Shown one piece after another: positions 22,860 through 34,665 of a DNA stretch of 64,000 nt. The position numbers and the translations under genes are program-made. Under the pieces are notes generated by a model. It was given only the letters and a program-made list of their open reading frames with translations, did not search any database and was not told where the DNA came from. The stretch comes from Cristatella mucedo (Eukaryota; Bryozoa; Phylactolaemata; Cristatellidae): positions 984,501 through 1,048,500 of the forward strand of contig WPIO01000034.1 in assembly GCA_009760855.2 (NCBI GenBank). Direction: 5' to 3'. The first letter of the stretch is position 1; each line of letters starts with the position of its first letter.

Positions 22860-23640
22860 GTATAGAAAAAGCTTGGAGGGAAGCCTTCCGGTTCATCTAG
22901 CCCGCCTCTGCGGTCTGGCGGTCCGCGAAGTCTTGACGGGGATCGAAGGTACTGACTAGATACGAAGGCGGCCGCCTCAATGCAACTTTCAAACGTTTAA
23001 TAACTATACCCTCAGCTTTAACTGCCTCTTAAGAAAGAAAATTTACTGCCCACGTTCAAAAAATTCATTCGGTTTGATGACATGCTCCTTAAAAGTACCG
23101 AAAGCTAGAACGAGGCCGAGGCCTTTGCTGGGGCTCCTGGCAAATTCTCTCTGGCCTCTGACCTCTGCCGCCCCGGGTGGCCTCCTCACCTCCTCACCGG
23201 CCGCGAGCTGACCGGTCGGCCTGGCGAAGTCGATGCTGCCCACCGCGGCCGCTAGGCCGTCGGCGAATGCATCGTCAACGTGCCTGGACCTTCAGTCTCA
23301 GTCAAAGGCCGACAAAGCTCACTGCAGGCTGGCCGCCGCAGCCCTAATCGTTGTAATCGACCTTGTAATCGACCTATCGGTGGGGCTCGGTGCGGCCTCT
23401 TAATTTTAGCCCGCTTCGCGTCCGCTCACTAAACGCCAAGGGGCTACTTTATCGCGTCCAAATTGTGAACAAGGAAGTGTTGGGACATTCGTGCTGACCC
23501 AGATGCGCACGGCTACAAGGCGGCGGCTACTCGGGCGGCTGCGTGTGCGAGTGCGACCATGCTACCCGCGTTCTCCTTCATTCAGACCGTGCGGTCGGAC
23601 GAGTTAATTAGCTGCGTTGCGGCCGCCTTTATCCGCGAAT
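22860..23640. other. GC-rich interval, no recognisable gene
   Basis: CpG-rich with several short frames on both strands, and no splice-consistent exon or known domain. Confidence 0.4.
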
Positions 23641-23821
23641 CGCTTGGCTATTTGAATTGAAGTTTTTTGCACGACCTATCTATCGCTTGAATCAGCTGCT
23701 GTCAAATCACTGTCGAAGACTGTGCCTCTCACAGCCGGGATGTGCCAACGCCCTACTGGCTGTCAGATCTTGTTCGATGGAGAAAGGAGTCCTCGATGTT
23801 CCTCTGCAGAATATTCATGCG

Positions 23822-23928
23822 CTATTCGTGAATGTTATGCTATTCGTTTTTCGTGAATTTTGTTATTTTGTTATTCGTGAATGGTAGCTGTTATTCGTGA
23901 ATGGTAATTCGTGAATGGTAGTTGTCGA
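23822..23928. repeat. Irregular tandem repeat of TTATTCGTGAATGGTA
   Basis: Five to six variants of (T)TATTCGTGAATGGTA in a row, with TTTTCGTGAATTTTG variants at the left. Confidence 0.85.
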
Positions 23929-24044
23929 TTGCTGAGACTCTGCAATTCAAGCTGACGATCTTAGCAGCAATCTGGTATGCTCATGTTTTGACTTTCTCGA
24001 GAACTTTGGCTCGGTCACCCTGCTCTTCAGCCTTGCTCTCACGT

Positions 24045-24089
24045 GACCAAGTCGGTCGTACGACTAAGCGTCGTACGACCGACTTGGTC
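24045..24089. repeat. Perfect 20-bp inverted repeat with 5-nt loop
   Basis: GACCAAGTCGGTCGTACGAC at 24045-24064 and its exact reverse complement at 24070-24089, with loop TAAGC. No T-run follows on either side. Confidence 0.97.
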
Positions 24090-24224
24090 CTGCTCTAGAC
24101 CTATCGATCGCAAGGAATATTTGCTCCACTGACATCTGCTCCACTGCCATGGTGGCTTGCAAGGAATTTCATGCCTCGCTGCTCTTGCTCTTTGGCTAAT
24201 GTGCGCACCTGGATCCAGGCGAAG

Positions 24225-24335
24225 GTGAATGTAATTGACGGTCGAGGTCGTAGGCTCGACTCCCGTGGCAATATATAGGAATCAGCGGAATAGAGGCTAA
24301 CCTTTCTCAGAGCGCTTTGCAAATTAATCACATTT
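24225..24335 (+). mobile_element. SINE family 1 copy, 5' part decayed
   Basis: GAGGTCGTAGGCTCGACTCC (B-box region), then GGAATAGAGGCTAACCTTTC and TCAGAGCGCTTTGCAAATTA, matching the SINE1 body and tail. The A-box region is not clear. Confidence 0.65.
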
Positions 24336-24667
24336 AAATCGTTTTTGCAAATACCTACCTGATTCTGTCTTGGCTAGACTAGTTACTTACGTCATGGCTG
24401 GATTAACGAAATAAGCTCAGGTCCTCTAAGGACTATACGTAAGCTGTTCCATTGCAAAGCTTAAAGACCGTTGGCAGCCGACGCCTTTGCTTAAGCAGGT
24501 CCTAGACTGCGGAACTCACATCCACACATCTTACGCAATCTATCTCTATTCTCCTGCTGCCGACTACGAAAAATTCTATCCAGCCGTCACGAGCTGCTAT
24601 AGTCAAGCGAATCGCTTCCGCGACAGTCCTGCTTACTCTGTTATGATTCTCACGCTGCCTTTTTGCT

Positions 24668-24742
24668 CGGGATAATAAAAATAATGCACTTGATAAAGTG
24701 CCCTCGGAGAACTCAATCTCTTTCTAGCCACTTGAGTTGAAG
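24668..24742 (-). mobile_element. LINE tail fragment
   Basis: AATAATGCACTTGATAAAGT then GCCCTCGGAGAACTCAATCT and CTTTCTAG is the reversed LINE tail. About 75 bp, severely 5'-truncated. Confidence 0.85.
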
Positions 24743-24744
24743 TA

Positions 24745-26280
24745 TGCCGGCTACAGTGTGCAAACAGCAAGAGTCACAGCCTTTGAGTGTCCTGTGCAAA
24801 AAAACAACCTTCGCCGAAACAATTACTCATTCTTTGTGACTTTTCAGAGTTGCAGACGGCAATAGATTGCATTGCATTTTGCTCCTACCAGCTTTCTCCC
24901 TTAGGCCCTGTGATCGTGTTTGATATTTTAGTTTCGTGTAGTTTTAGTTTTAGCTTATATATTTTAGTTTTTTAGTTTTAGTTAGTTTAGATGTTTTAGC
25001 TTCTTTGTAGAACTGTCGCCTCTCGTGAATCGCAAGCTCCGTCGGTCCATTGGTACTCTCTCTAAAGGAACATTCCCTAACTGCATGACTCATAATGATG
25101 ATTCGGAGGATTTTCAAGTGGATAATCACTTCCAACACGTAGTTCCGTTATTTACCGCTGCATAACTTTATATAAATGTAATAGAATTTCAATCGCTAGA
25201 AGTTTTGCAATTAGAGATTTTCTGCTCTTTGTTACTCTTCCTGCAATCAACTTTACGGGCTTGCAGTCGAATACGTTGGCTACACGTTCGTTGGAGGCTA
25301 AACGAGCACGCGAGGAAGGTCTGCGACGTAAAAATGGCCGCGCCACCGCTAGGGAGCGCCGAATTACTCCGCACGCCGCACGTCCTGTCGCCAGGTTACG
25401 CACAGGCCGCCGCAAAGGGTTCGGTCGGCGCTGGTCTAGTCTGCCGAGCCGACGCGTGCACAGCATGGAGCCCCCCAGCACTGTGCACGCAGCTCTGCGG
25501 ACGCCTCGAAGCTCTGAATAGGTCGTGAATAGAACCGAGAGCAAGACGACACATGCGAAGCACGCAAGCAGACGGACTCCTTTCAGGCTACGCAGCCAGC
25601 CTTCCTTCATGATGCCGAGCTGCCGCCTTGTTTCCGTTTCAACTCAATCGGCTAGGGCGCGCGCGAGGTCTGCCAACTAGACAGGGGTTACTGTCCTGCA
25701 GCCGGTTGAACCTCACTGGCTGCTTGATGGCTGCTGCTGCTGCATCGGCAGTAGCCATCGAGCAGCAGCAGCAGCTCAAAGAGGCGGCTCTGTATTGGCG
25801 AAGCGCACGGTCCGCCAGCGTCAAAACAGACCACGATGCCTCTCGCCCCGCATCCGATGCAAAGGGCTGCGGCTTGAGCTCCATAAGCAATTAATTATTT
25901 TGTCTTATTAGCGCATAGACAATCACAATGCGCTGGCTAAGAGACGAGGCCGCTGGATCCCTTTTTCGCGAGATCCGCTCGCGATCTGCACCGCGACCGT
26001 TGCCGCACGACGCGCCATCAGCTGGCGAGGAGCTACACTGGCTCCCGGCCCATAGGCGGAAGCGTAGTGAAAATGCACCTCTGACCCGCACGGCCAGCCT
26101 CTGGCTTGGCCACCGTTTAAACCAGGATGGATGACCGGCTGCTGCTTACGCTCCTTGTGCTGCGAGACTGTTGACCTCTGTCCGTCCACCTCTCGTTCCT
26201 TTGAGGACGGCCGAGTAGCTGCTTAGAAGAGAAATCCGACAGCCTTTATCAGCTTTTTCCTCAGCACTCGTCAGGCTCCG
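24745..26280. other. No recognisable gene; GC-rich from 25.2 kb
   Basis: A TTTTAGT-rich stretch at 24930-24990, then CpG-rich DNA in which open frames up to 152 codons occur on both strands at once. This pattern is typical of GC-rich non-coding sequence. Confidence 0.4.
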
Positions 26281-26284
26281 CTGA

Positions 26285-26320
26285 GCGACTCCTCCTCCTC
26301 CTCCTCCTCCTCCTCCTCGT
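26285..26320. repeat. (CTC)n microsatellite
   Basis: About eleven CTC triplets. Confidence 0.95.
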
Positions 26321-26480
26321 GCGGCTCTTTCAGCTTGGACTTTCAATAGCCGCTGTTGTGCCCGAAACGGCACTCGGGACGCTCGCAAAAAACGGGGCAT
26401 ATTTTTAACTGCAATAAATTACTTGCCAAGTTTAACACCCTTACGCCAGACTAGGCCGAATATATAAACAGCAGAGCCGC

Positions 26481-26665
26481 GATGGCACACACTAGGTAAG
26501 TTAGGCGGTTGCTTTTCACGACCTCGGTCCCGAGGTTGCTGGTTTGAATCCTGTGGTGGGCCATCCTTTACTGCCACTGCAAGTGGTGGCGAATAGCCAG
26601 CAAGGCTCTTCTGTCGCTGTACAGAACGAGGCTGCTAAATCACCTAGTATTTATATATTCATTTT
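26481..26665 (+). mobile_element. SINE family 2 copy c
   Basis: GATGGCACACACTAGGTAAG (A-box region), GGTTGCTTTTCACGACCTCG, GCTGGTTTGAATCCTGTGGT (B box close to GGTTCGAATCC), GCCATCCTTTACTGCCACTG, and a 3' end at CACCTAGTATTTATATATTC. It directly abuts the LINE that starts at about 26668. Confidence 0.88.
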
Positions 26666-26667
26666 AG

Positions 26668-27150
26668 TACTTGGCTCCAGCCTATCTATCAGATCTACTC
26701 CCTCCACCAGGCCAAACATTGCACCACCCGCTTTTCGGTATCTGACTGTTTACCTATACCTCGTACAAATATCAAATCCTTGGGAGACCGCGCATTTACT
26801 TCGTAGGCTCACAAAGCCTGGAACTCACTCATGAATTCCGTCATGACATCCCCTGACTTGACCACAATTAAAAAGAACTTGAAAACGCACTTATTAATGA
26901 GAGCATTTAGTTGGTCCCTGCGATTCTTCCTTTATGTGTTTATGCGTGATGACACTGTTGCATGCTGCCGCTAACCACACTTGCATGCTGACCTTGTGCA
27001 TGCCACCCTAACCATGTTATTCATGTTGTTTACAAAGCATGATATTAGTCACCATTCAACCGTGTTTCCTTTGCAGCAAATGTAAAGCGCCTAGAAAGAG
27101 ATTGAGTTCTCCGAAGTTACTTCATCAAGTGCATTATTATTATTATTACA
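26668..27150 (+). mobile_element. 5'-truncated LINE, C-terminal end and 3' UTR
   Basis: Begins with LGSSLSIRSTPSTRPNIAPP, the post-RT region, then a broken WNSLP block (KPGTHS), FKK-type sequence, the 3' UTR with the GCATGCTGCCGCTAACCACA block, the tail GCGCCTAGAAAGAGATTGAG and an (ATT)n end. Confidence 0.92.
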
Positions 27151-27159
27151 CAGGGCACA

Positions 27160-28485
27160 TACATAAGAGTGTGACTGAGCTTCCATTTTAGCTCAAATTG
27201 TAGGTACATCTACTGTGTGCGGCATGGCTACTTCGACGAGGAACATTTCCGTTTCCACCACAGAAATTTCCGTTCGCAGCCGATGGCGGAGCAACACTAT
27301 GCAATTAGGAAGTATCCCCTGGAGGCGGTGCAAGAAGTCAAGATTTCTATCAACCTCTTGGCTTGAGACTTGATCCTCGAACAAGCAAACGCATGTTTCT
27401 GCTTCAGCGCAGCAGCCTCACGCTAGAAGCCATACTAGGGGCCCGAAACCTATCCAGTGCAGCATGCCGTGCTACGCACTCGTCTGCTCGTACTAAATGC
27501 GTATACGTCAGCTGGCTGACGGTTAAAGCGCTTCAACGGCTAAGGCGAGCTTCGAGGAAAGAAGCTGCACTTACCGGGAAACGCCACCGTTTGATACCCA
27601 CCGTTCGACGTGCCCCGTCGCCGCCCGCCGCCTCACGCAGGTTCTGAAGGTCCAACGAGCGACGTCCGCCACCGACTCACTCTGCCGAGGTCACGCGACA
27701 CTGGCAGCGACTCGCTCACCGGGATCGCCGGAGCCGCCGAAAGGGTGCAGCCTCGCTGCGCCGGGCCTCGCGATCTGCGAGTAGCTGCGGTGCAGCTGAC
27801 CTTGGCTGCGATGCGCCGAGAACGACGTTTTCTGAATGGGCGTGGCGGCACGCGCGGAGAAGCTTAAGTATCGCGCGAGCAGATTGTCAGGGTGACGCAG
27901 GTGACGTAATCGTTGCCGTGCGCGCCCAGCCACACACCGTGCGTGCGCACACACCGTGCGTACGCAGCCGTTTTCCTACCTGAGATAAGTGTAGAGATTT
28001 GTTCGAAGCGTCATTACAGCCTCTTTCTTTCTAGCATTTTCAATTTTGCCGATGGCCGGCGTTCCTGGCATCTTCCAGGCAGGATCGCCGCGCTACATTC
28101 TATGCGCTACGAACTGTATTAAGCTGAGTTTTTCTCACGCGTCTATTAAAAACTGCCGATTGCTTATCGGCACGATCGGCTAAAGTAATCGAGGAAGAAG
28201 TTTGCATTTTACCATGTCGCTATTCAGCGCCAGCCATTAAAAGTCTCTCGTCCGCACGGTTACAAACGGTACGCAGCAGCCTCTACTAACGGTCAGCACG
28301 AGGCCCACAATCGCGGTACTTCTTTTACACTGGTGCTTATCTCACAGCTCACACGCGCGCGGCGATTGCTGACGAAGCAATGAACCTTGTACAGCGCCTA
28401 GCGGCTTGCCTGTTTACCGCCATTAATCACAGGTATGCCGACGGTAGCGGAACCCGGAAGCAACAAAGAGCGATCGTTGTGTAAC
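27160..28485. other. No recognisable gene
   Basis: GC-rich from about 27.5 kb, with overlapping artefactual frames on both strands. No repeats or splice-consistent exons identified. Confidence 0.4.
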
Positions 28486-28497
28486 ATAACGGTTGAC

Positions 28498-29323
28498 GGA
28501 CATTTACCCTGGAGGTTTCCCCTGGACATTTCCCCCGGAATTCTCCCCAGACATATTCCCCTTGGGGTAGGGCATTTCCTGCGGGTATGTGGTTTAGGGT
28601 TTAAGTTTTAGGGTTTAGTGTTCAGGGTTTAGTATTTAGGGTTTAGGGCTTAGAATTTAGGATTTATAGCTTAGGGTTTACGGTTTAGCATTTAGCGTTT
28701 TAGGGTTTATTGCTTAGGGTAAAGGTTTTAGGGTTTAATGTGGGCTGCGCCTCCGCCGCCTAAATCCAACCTGGCTCGTATTCCGCGCTTTAATTAGTGC
28801 GTATTAGAGCGTAACTAGATCTTTTGAGCTCGAGGTATTCTCAGTAGACCTCTGAGGCTTAGCGCTCATTTGCAGGAACGCGCGGCACGCCGTGGCTCAC
28901 GCCCGCTTTGACGGGTACGAACGAGTCCCTGGCGACGTCTTTGGGATCGATCTCCCGCAGGACCGAACTGTATAGCTCGCCGCTGCGACAGCCGCTGCAA
29001 CCGCCGCGGCTAGCTTCATTAGAAATGATCCTTCCAATCCATTCATTCTTCTAATTAAACTGAGGTGATTTTATTTTAATAGAGCGTGAACTTCATTGGA
29101 TCATGTATATATATATATGTGTGTGTGTGTATATATAAATATGTATATATATATATGTATATACAAACATTATATATATATATATATATATATATTCTTA
29201 GTTATGCATTCATTAACATGATGGGGGAATGTCCTCCCCCCCCCCCCGGCGGAGGGTAACGTTCTAGGGTCCACCAGAGGGGGGGGGGAATGTCAGAGGG
29301 GAAACGTCCAGGGGGGAATGTCC
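28498..29323 (+). mobile_element. Telomere-like foldback element, copy A
   Basis: The left end has four tandem 13-bp units related to GGACATTTCCCCC (28498-28549). A degenerate TTTAGGG array follows (28590-28740), then a unique CpG-rich core (28745-29030), a TA/TG microsatellite (29104-29196), and an inverted set of the terminal units ending GGGGGGAATGTCC at 29323. The whole structure aligns in order with the reverse complement of 46698-47919. It has no coding capacity. No clear target-site duplication was found: the flanking triplets are GAC and TAC. Confidence 0.8.
28590..28740 (+). repeat. Degenerate TTTAGGG array
   Basis: GGGTTTAGTGTTCAGGG-type sequence: about twenty imperfect 7-bp units, with GGGTTTA the consensus. 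This is the plant-type telomere motif rather than the usual animal TTAGGG. Confidence 0.9.
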
Positions 29324-30002
29324 TACAACTAACACAACGAGTCCATATACATATACAGCGTCAGCACAACTACGCACACAGAGGACTGTTCAGACAGACC
29401 AGCAAATGCAGTGATGAAACAGGTGGGTTTTCAAGTCTATTCAACAGTGACCGACGGTTAGCGACGCCATCTACTAGGAGCCATGACGTCACATACTAGC
29501 AGCCATGACGTACACCAACTCTTGACCTGCTCAAGCCCTTGAGCCGAGCTCAGCTAAACTTCTGCTGCATCGACTCTTTGCCCACTAGCTGGCTTCGGCT
29601 TTGACGTTTGCTGCCTTCGGAATGTCGCGCTCCTAGCGGCTATAATTAAGGAACGGCGAATAACTAATATCAGTCACAATCTGACTGATTTAGCACGCCG
29701 CCATTTCAGCACGGATCGTGGGACGCGTCGGAAGCTGCGGTGAGCGAAGGAGGGCATCAGCCTCCCGGGCAGCTAGAGAAAACATCCGCTCCGCACCCAG
29801 CTAATCTAGCTGAGCTCGCCAACGCTTTTGTGGGGTGAACTCGCAGGCGAGCATGAAGCGAGGCGAGGGGTCGCAGGGTCGCAGCGGACGCTCTGTGCGG
29901 CGAACGACTGCTGTCGACACTCGACGATGTTTTCTCCGGCTAAATCTCTCGGTTCGAATGCGTTCCTCCTCCGTCCCGGGCTGTCCGGACGTACGAGCCG
30001 GC

Positions 30003-30130
30003 TTGATCCAGCGGTTAAGGCGCTCGCCCCGACCAAGGTCTGACTGAGGTCGTGGGCTTGAGCCTCGAGGCATCAGTGCGAAGCGCCTGAATAGAGAACA
30101 AGTTCTCGCTGGAGCGCAATACGGATGAAT
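30003..30130 (+). mobile_element. SINE family 1 copy
   Basis: CAGCGGTTAAGGCGCTCGCC (A box), GGTCGTGGGCTTGAGCCTCG (B-box region), then GCGAAGCGCCTGAATAGAGA and AGTTCTCGCTGGAGCGCAAT. Same order as the copy at 47.5 kb. Confidence 0.9.
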
Positions 30131-33100
30131 CGCGCGTGTAATTGCATGTGCGAGGCGCGCGAGACTATCGACAACGGACCGAAGTATCGGCGATGGATTT
30201 TGTCGACCTCGAAACAGGCAGTCCGCAACGGTCTCGCGCCAATCTCGCAAGCATCTCGCGACATGGCCGCCCATGTATAGTCCTTCTTGGACGCAGGATT
30301 CGCCTGCGCGAACGCAAGTGCAACTCGATTTCCGCTAAAGGAGCGCGGAGCGAGAGGAGCGGAGAGGCGGAGCGCAACGCAGCTTCGGAAGCCTGCAATG
30401 CCGGCTGCCGTTTCGTACGCCCCCGGAAGGAGGCGGCGGCGGCGGCAGCATCGTCGTCGGGAGGAGCGCAAAGCAAGCCGCCGCGGCCGCCGCGGCGAGC
30501 AGGCGCCACGGATGCAGGCACGTGCAGACGGAACCACGAAGTCTCTGGCTGTTGGCGAAAGCCAGCGGAAATGTGAAAAAAACACACTTTCAGCCCGCTG
30601 CAGCTGCAGCCTCGAAGCTGTTTCAACTGAACGGAACGCCGTCGGTAGCCGAAGCAGTGTGCACGTGGGGCGGACGGTCTGTAAAGACGCACGTCGGGCG
30701 AAAGGCGGACGTTGGTGAGACGCCTCTTCGCGGCAGAGCGCAGTCGGCGGCAGACGCAGCCGTCGGCGATCGCTCAGTCGTTTACGCTGGTTTTCGCTCG
30801 AAGCCCAGACGGGCTGACAAGTGGGCGGGGCGCGCGTGACACCTACGACCTATGGGGGCGTCCGGTGCGATAAACGTGCGCGCACGTGAGCGCCGGACGA
30901 GAAGCACTTGGCGCCGCGGTGCCGGCGTTGCACGTACGTAAATTTGCGCGGCCAGGTACGGCGACTTTACGGCGATCAAGCGTGCCAGCGCCAGCGCCAG
31001 TGCTGGGACGGGACCTAAAAGCGCGAGCTCGCTGACGGAGTGGAGCAGCGGCTGGATGCCGACACTCGATAGAGGAGGGGCAATTGCAAAGCGGATAAGC
31101 GACATGCATTCGCATTGGCGCAGGCCGTCATAAAGCACGCGACGCAACGTCGTAATGTAACGTAGCGTAATGTAACGACACCAAGTCGCGCGCGCCCACC
31201 GACCGAACGGCACTGATTTACTCGCCAATCCAGTCCTGCCAACCGCACCGCGCTCGGCCGCTCTCCGAACGCAACTGGCCGCCTCGGCGGCGTACGACGC
31301 GAAACACCGAGCCGCGAACGCCTCGCGCGCGACACGATTGCGCGTCAGGCCAAATGCGGCTCGCCACCTCATAAATCCGCACTCCGAGACAAAGGCCTGC
31401 ATAAAGGTGTCAATACCTGCCATAAACGTGGGCGGGCCATGAATTGGCCGCAACGCAAATGACGCGGCCGGCGAGCCATAAACTGACCGTGGCGAAAACC
31501 GGCGCGTCGTAAACGCCAGCGGCCGTCAAACCCGCCGCGCATTCCCGCTGATAGCCGTTAACGCTCCTCTGGCGCAATGCAAACGTGGCGGTCAAATCGG
31601 CCGAGAGATCGGCGTTCGTTCTTTCTGACGCCCGCAGAGGCAGTCGCTCGTATATCAATAATAGTATATAGAATATATAGAAGCTGGAGACTCGCTCGCA
31701 TATCAATAATTGCGCTAGTAATAACTAACTTTGCCATACTCGGACGAATGCATAGCACCCTAAGAGTACGGATTCTGTAACGAGGAAATTTAATAATTTA
31801 ATAATTTCCAGCACACCCGGTACAGGCTGCTGCCTTCGCACCGATCCCGAAACCCAGGAGAGCGGCCTAGGTCGCATAGCGTGACCTCCACGCGCGCGCG
31901 CCACTGCGCACGCGCACCAGCGTCCGACCGCCCGCCAACCGCAATCGTGGGCAATCGCTGCAGTGCGGCCGGCCGCGACGGATTGCGGCTCGTGTCGGTG
32001 CCTGGTGCCTGCATCTGGACGACGTCCGACCCAAGCGCCATCTGGTAAGCGCGCCGCTGCTCGGAATCGTGTGACGGCGGAAAGACTTTCGGCAACTGTG
32101 GTTAGTCTGCACTACCCCCCCCCCGCCACCCGCGCCGCCGCCGCCAATCTCGGAGCCCCGTACTCGCTGCAGCCTGCGTGGCCAGGTACTCCGGGCCGTG
32201 CCTAGTCAGGTGGCTGGGACAAGGAATTGTATCTGCCGCTACGGCACAATAGGAAAGCTACCGATGGACACAATAGGAAAGCTACTGATGCGGCTGCGTC
32301 GCAGACCGCTTGCGACGGCATTGTCGTGCGGAAGGCGATGCGAGGCGGGCTGGGTGAACTTAAACTGCGGTCGCGTGACGCTGCCTCTACCGCCGAAACC
32401 GCCGCCGCCGCCGCCGTCGCGCGTCGGCGCGGGACTCGGCGGCCGGCGTTGGTGAATTGGCGTTCGGCAGGTTGGCAGGAATTGCGTTGCTAAACTGCTA
32501 CTCGAGCGGAAGCTCCTGCCTCTCGCGAGTGCAGTCTTTTCGAGCCCGCCAGCGTAGAGAGCTGGGCGAACTCCAACCGCTGGTCGGCCCGCAACGGCGG
32601 GCCGGGCACGGTCTAGCTTCCGCCCGCCTGGCGGACGCGCCGGAAAGCACCGCCACCGAGCCCGGTCATTAGCTAAGCTCTATTCACTCCGCGGTCGCTC
32701 TGGCGAGCGGATCGGACTAAGCTCGACAATTATCTGCTGTGCATGAAACGCGTTTCGAGATGATTAGACTTACAAATCGTAAGGCTGTTCGTTGTAATCT
32801 TCAAGATTGATGACGTAAGATGGCACCCAGAGCACTGGGCATGCGCGCACCTTTGAGCGGACGTAAAAGCTAAGCTAGCCGCGCTTGCCGGTGCTGAGCT
32901 CCGCGCGCCGTATTGACGTCGCTAGCTCACGGATGACGAGGCGCAAGCCTGCGAGCAATTGATGCGGTTCGTTTTGTGTCTTGGTCGGCGACGTAACTCG
33001 AGTGTAGCCAGCCTGAACAGGCCCTAACCTGCGCTGCGTGAAGCCTTCGCTCCCAAAGCCTGCGCCATTACTAAGAGCCAGCGTTTGTGTGCGCCGCGGC

Positions 33101-33374
33101 CGGGCGCGTGGGGTAGGGTAAAGAAAGGATGAATATGATTGCTTGTGCATGTTTTTGCTTCGCTGCCAATAGGATTCACCAGTAAGTATGCTTCCGCTTC
33201 AAATGGCAGCCGCTGTCACACTGCCCTTTTCGACCGGGCGTCGCTTTCCACACTACCAAACTAGAACCGCCATTGTTATTCCGATTATTACTGCCGCTTC
33301 ACTAGAGCTTCGGTCGCAAGACCTCGTTTTCCTCCTTGGTTTCAAGACAAACTTATCATTCGTTTGCGCAACCC

Positions 33375-33450
33375 ATTAGGGAACTAAATCTCTGTCTAGA
33401 AGCCGCTTCAGATGAGCCACAGAGGTCAGCTCAGAGGTCGACTAGACGCT
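33375..33450 (-). mobile_element. Possible SINE family 1 or LINE tail fragment
   Basis: GGGAACTAAATCTCTGTCTA followed by GAAGCCGCTTCAGATGAGCC and AGAGGTC resembles the reversed SINE1 tail and B-box region with several mismatches. Confidence 0.35.
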
Positions 33451-34022
33451 CGCGAGAGCGCAGCGCCCTTGAGGTCGCGTGTGCGGCCCTACATCACAGG
33501 CCTCTGGGCGTTACTTCGATGGCCCTTTGAAAGCACGAGACTCCGTGCGACGACTGTGTCAGCGCTACTTTAACACGGCAGCAAGTTACGGCTACTCTGC
33601 TAGCGTAGTGCTTTGCGTAGGTTGCCTGGTTACAGGACACGCGCGCGTTTCCTTGCGATGAAGTCGCTGTCCAATAAGATGGCCGAGACAGCGATCGCTG
33701 GGCGTCGACGGTTTTCCTTCAATACGAGCTTGAATTGCTCGTAATGTTGGAAGCCATTCCCTTAGCCATTCCCTCGGTCGATCGTCGGCGGATGCCTGTC
33801 GTTTCGAGTTTCGCATATATTTTAGAAAGCCCGTCAGTTCTGCCGCGGACTCCTGCAGCGGCTTCCGGCGGCGAAGCACACTGCCGCAAGAATAAAGCGA
33901 GCAATTAAAAATGCTGGCATGACTCTCTTTTGGAGCTTCGCGTGTGCGTGCAGGCAGACAGCTTCTACCGGTGACTGCCTGGTGGTAGGAATATCGAAGT
34001 TATATTGAATGATATCACTGAA

Positions 34023-34025
<3 letters not shown>

Positions 34026-34090
<65 letters not shown>

Positions 34091-34091
34091 G

Positions 34092-34136
<45 letters not shown>

Positions 34137-34140
34137 ATCT
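34026..34140. repeat. (TA)n microsatellite
   Basis: Two TA runs separated by ATCTGTATAA, then CTATCTATAG. Confidence 0.97.
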
Positions 34141-34509
34141 ATAGTAGGTGTATGGTTATTTAAGAACTATATGATTGTAATCACGTAATTTATATAATTA
34201 TGACCAAAGTAATATACAAATGATATGACTAGACAATTGGAGTAATACTTAGCTTCCCAGCTTGTTCCCAGACCTCCCTCAAATCGGTAGCAATTGCTCG
34301 TTTCCACCGAGTGACGACGCAATCCGGCTGAAGTCTGCCTGAGACACCCACCGTTTGAGATGCGTTCAGAGGTGCGTAACTCATTGATGAGCAGACAGCC
34401 GAGGTAACAATCAGCCAAACTGATCAACGTCCTCCATCGGACGAATCTGTTCCCCAACGTGAGAACTATAATGGGTTATGCTATTTCATGCACTTTGGCT
34501 AATTGTCGT

Positions 34510-34665
34510 CAATCTTGGCGCAGTGTTTAAGGTGCTCACCCCGAACTACTACCTTACTAGGTCGGTTTGAATGTATTCACTGAATAGTTTGATGGCTCGA
34601 GCCCGGTGGCATTTGCGAAACGCTTGAATAGAGTTTAAGATCTCTTAGGATGTTATACAAATGAC
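34510..34665 (+). mobile_element. SINE family 1 copy, longer subfamily
   Basis: TTGGCGCAGTGTTTAAGGTG (A box), then an extra segment with GGTCGGTTTGAATGTATTCA, GGCTCGAGCCCGGTGGCATT, and the tail GCTTGAATAGAGTTTAAGAT plus CTCTTAGGATGTTATACAAA. Confidence 0.85.

Noticed and set aside
24225-24335. Possible tRNA gene from the B-box-like GGCTCGACTCC
   Set aside because: No acceptor-stem pairing or A box; the downstream sequence matches the SINE1 body and tail. All tRNA-like heads in the window belong to SINEs.
25152-25610. 152-codon minus-strand frame with a hydrophobic N-terminus resembling a signal peptide
   Set aside because: Opposed by 86- and 107-codon frames on + in the same GC-rich patch; Arg-rich remainder and no homology recognised.
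30073-30692. Overlapping frames of 140-175 codons on both strands
   Set aside because: Same compositional effect of stop-poor GC-rich sequence, and they run across a SINE1 copy.
30782-31453. 223-codon minus-strand frame in GC-rich DNA
   Set aside because: Several frames are open at once on both strands, residue content is Ala/Arg-rich without motifs, and there are no splice or start signals.
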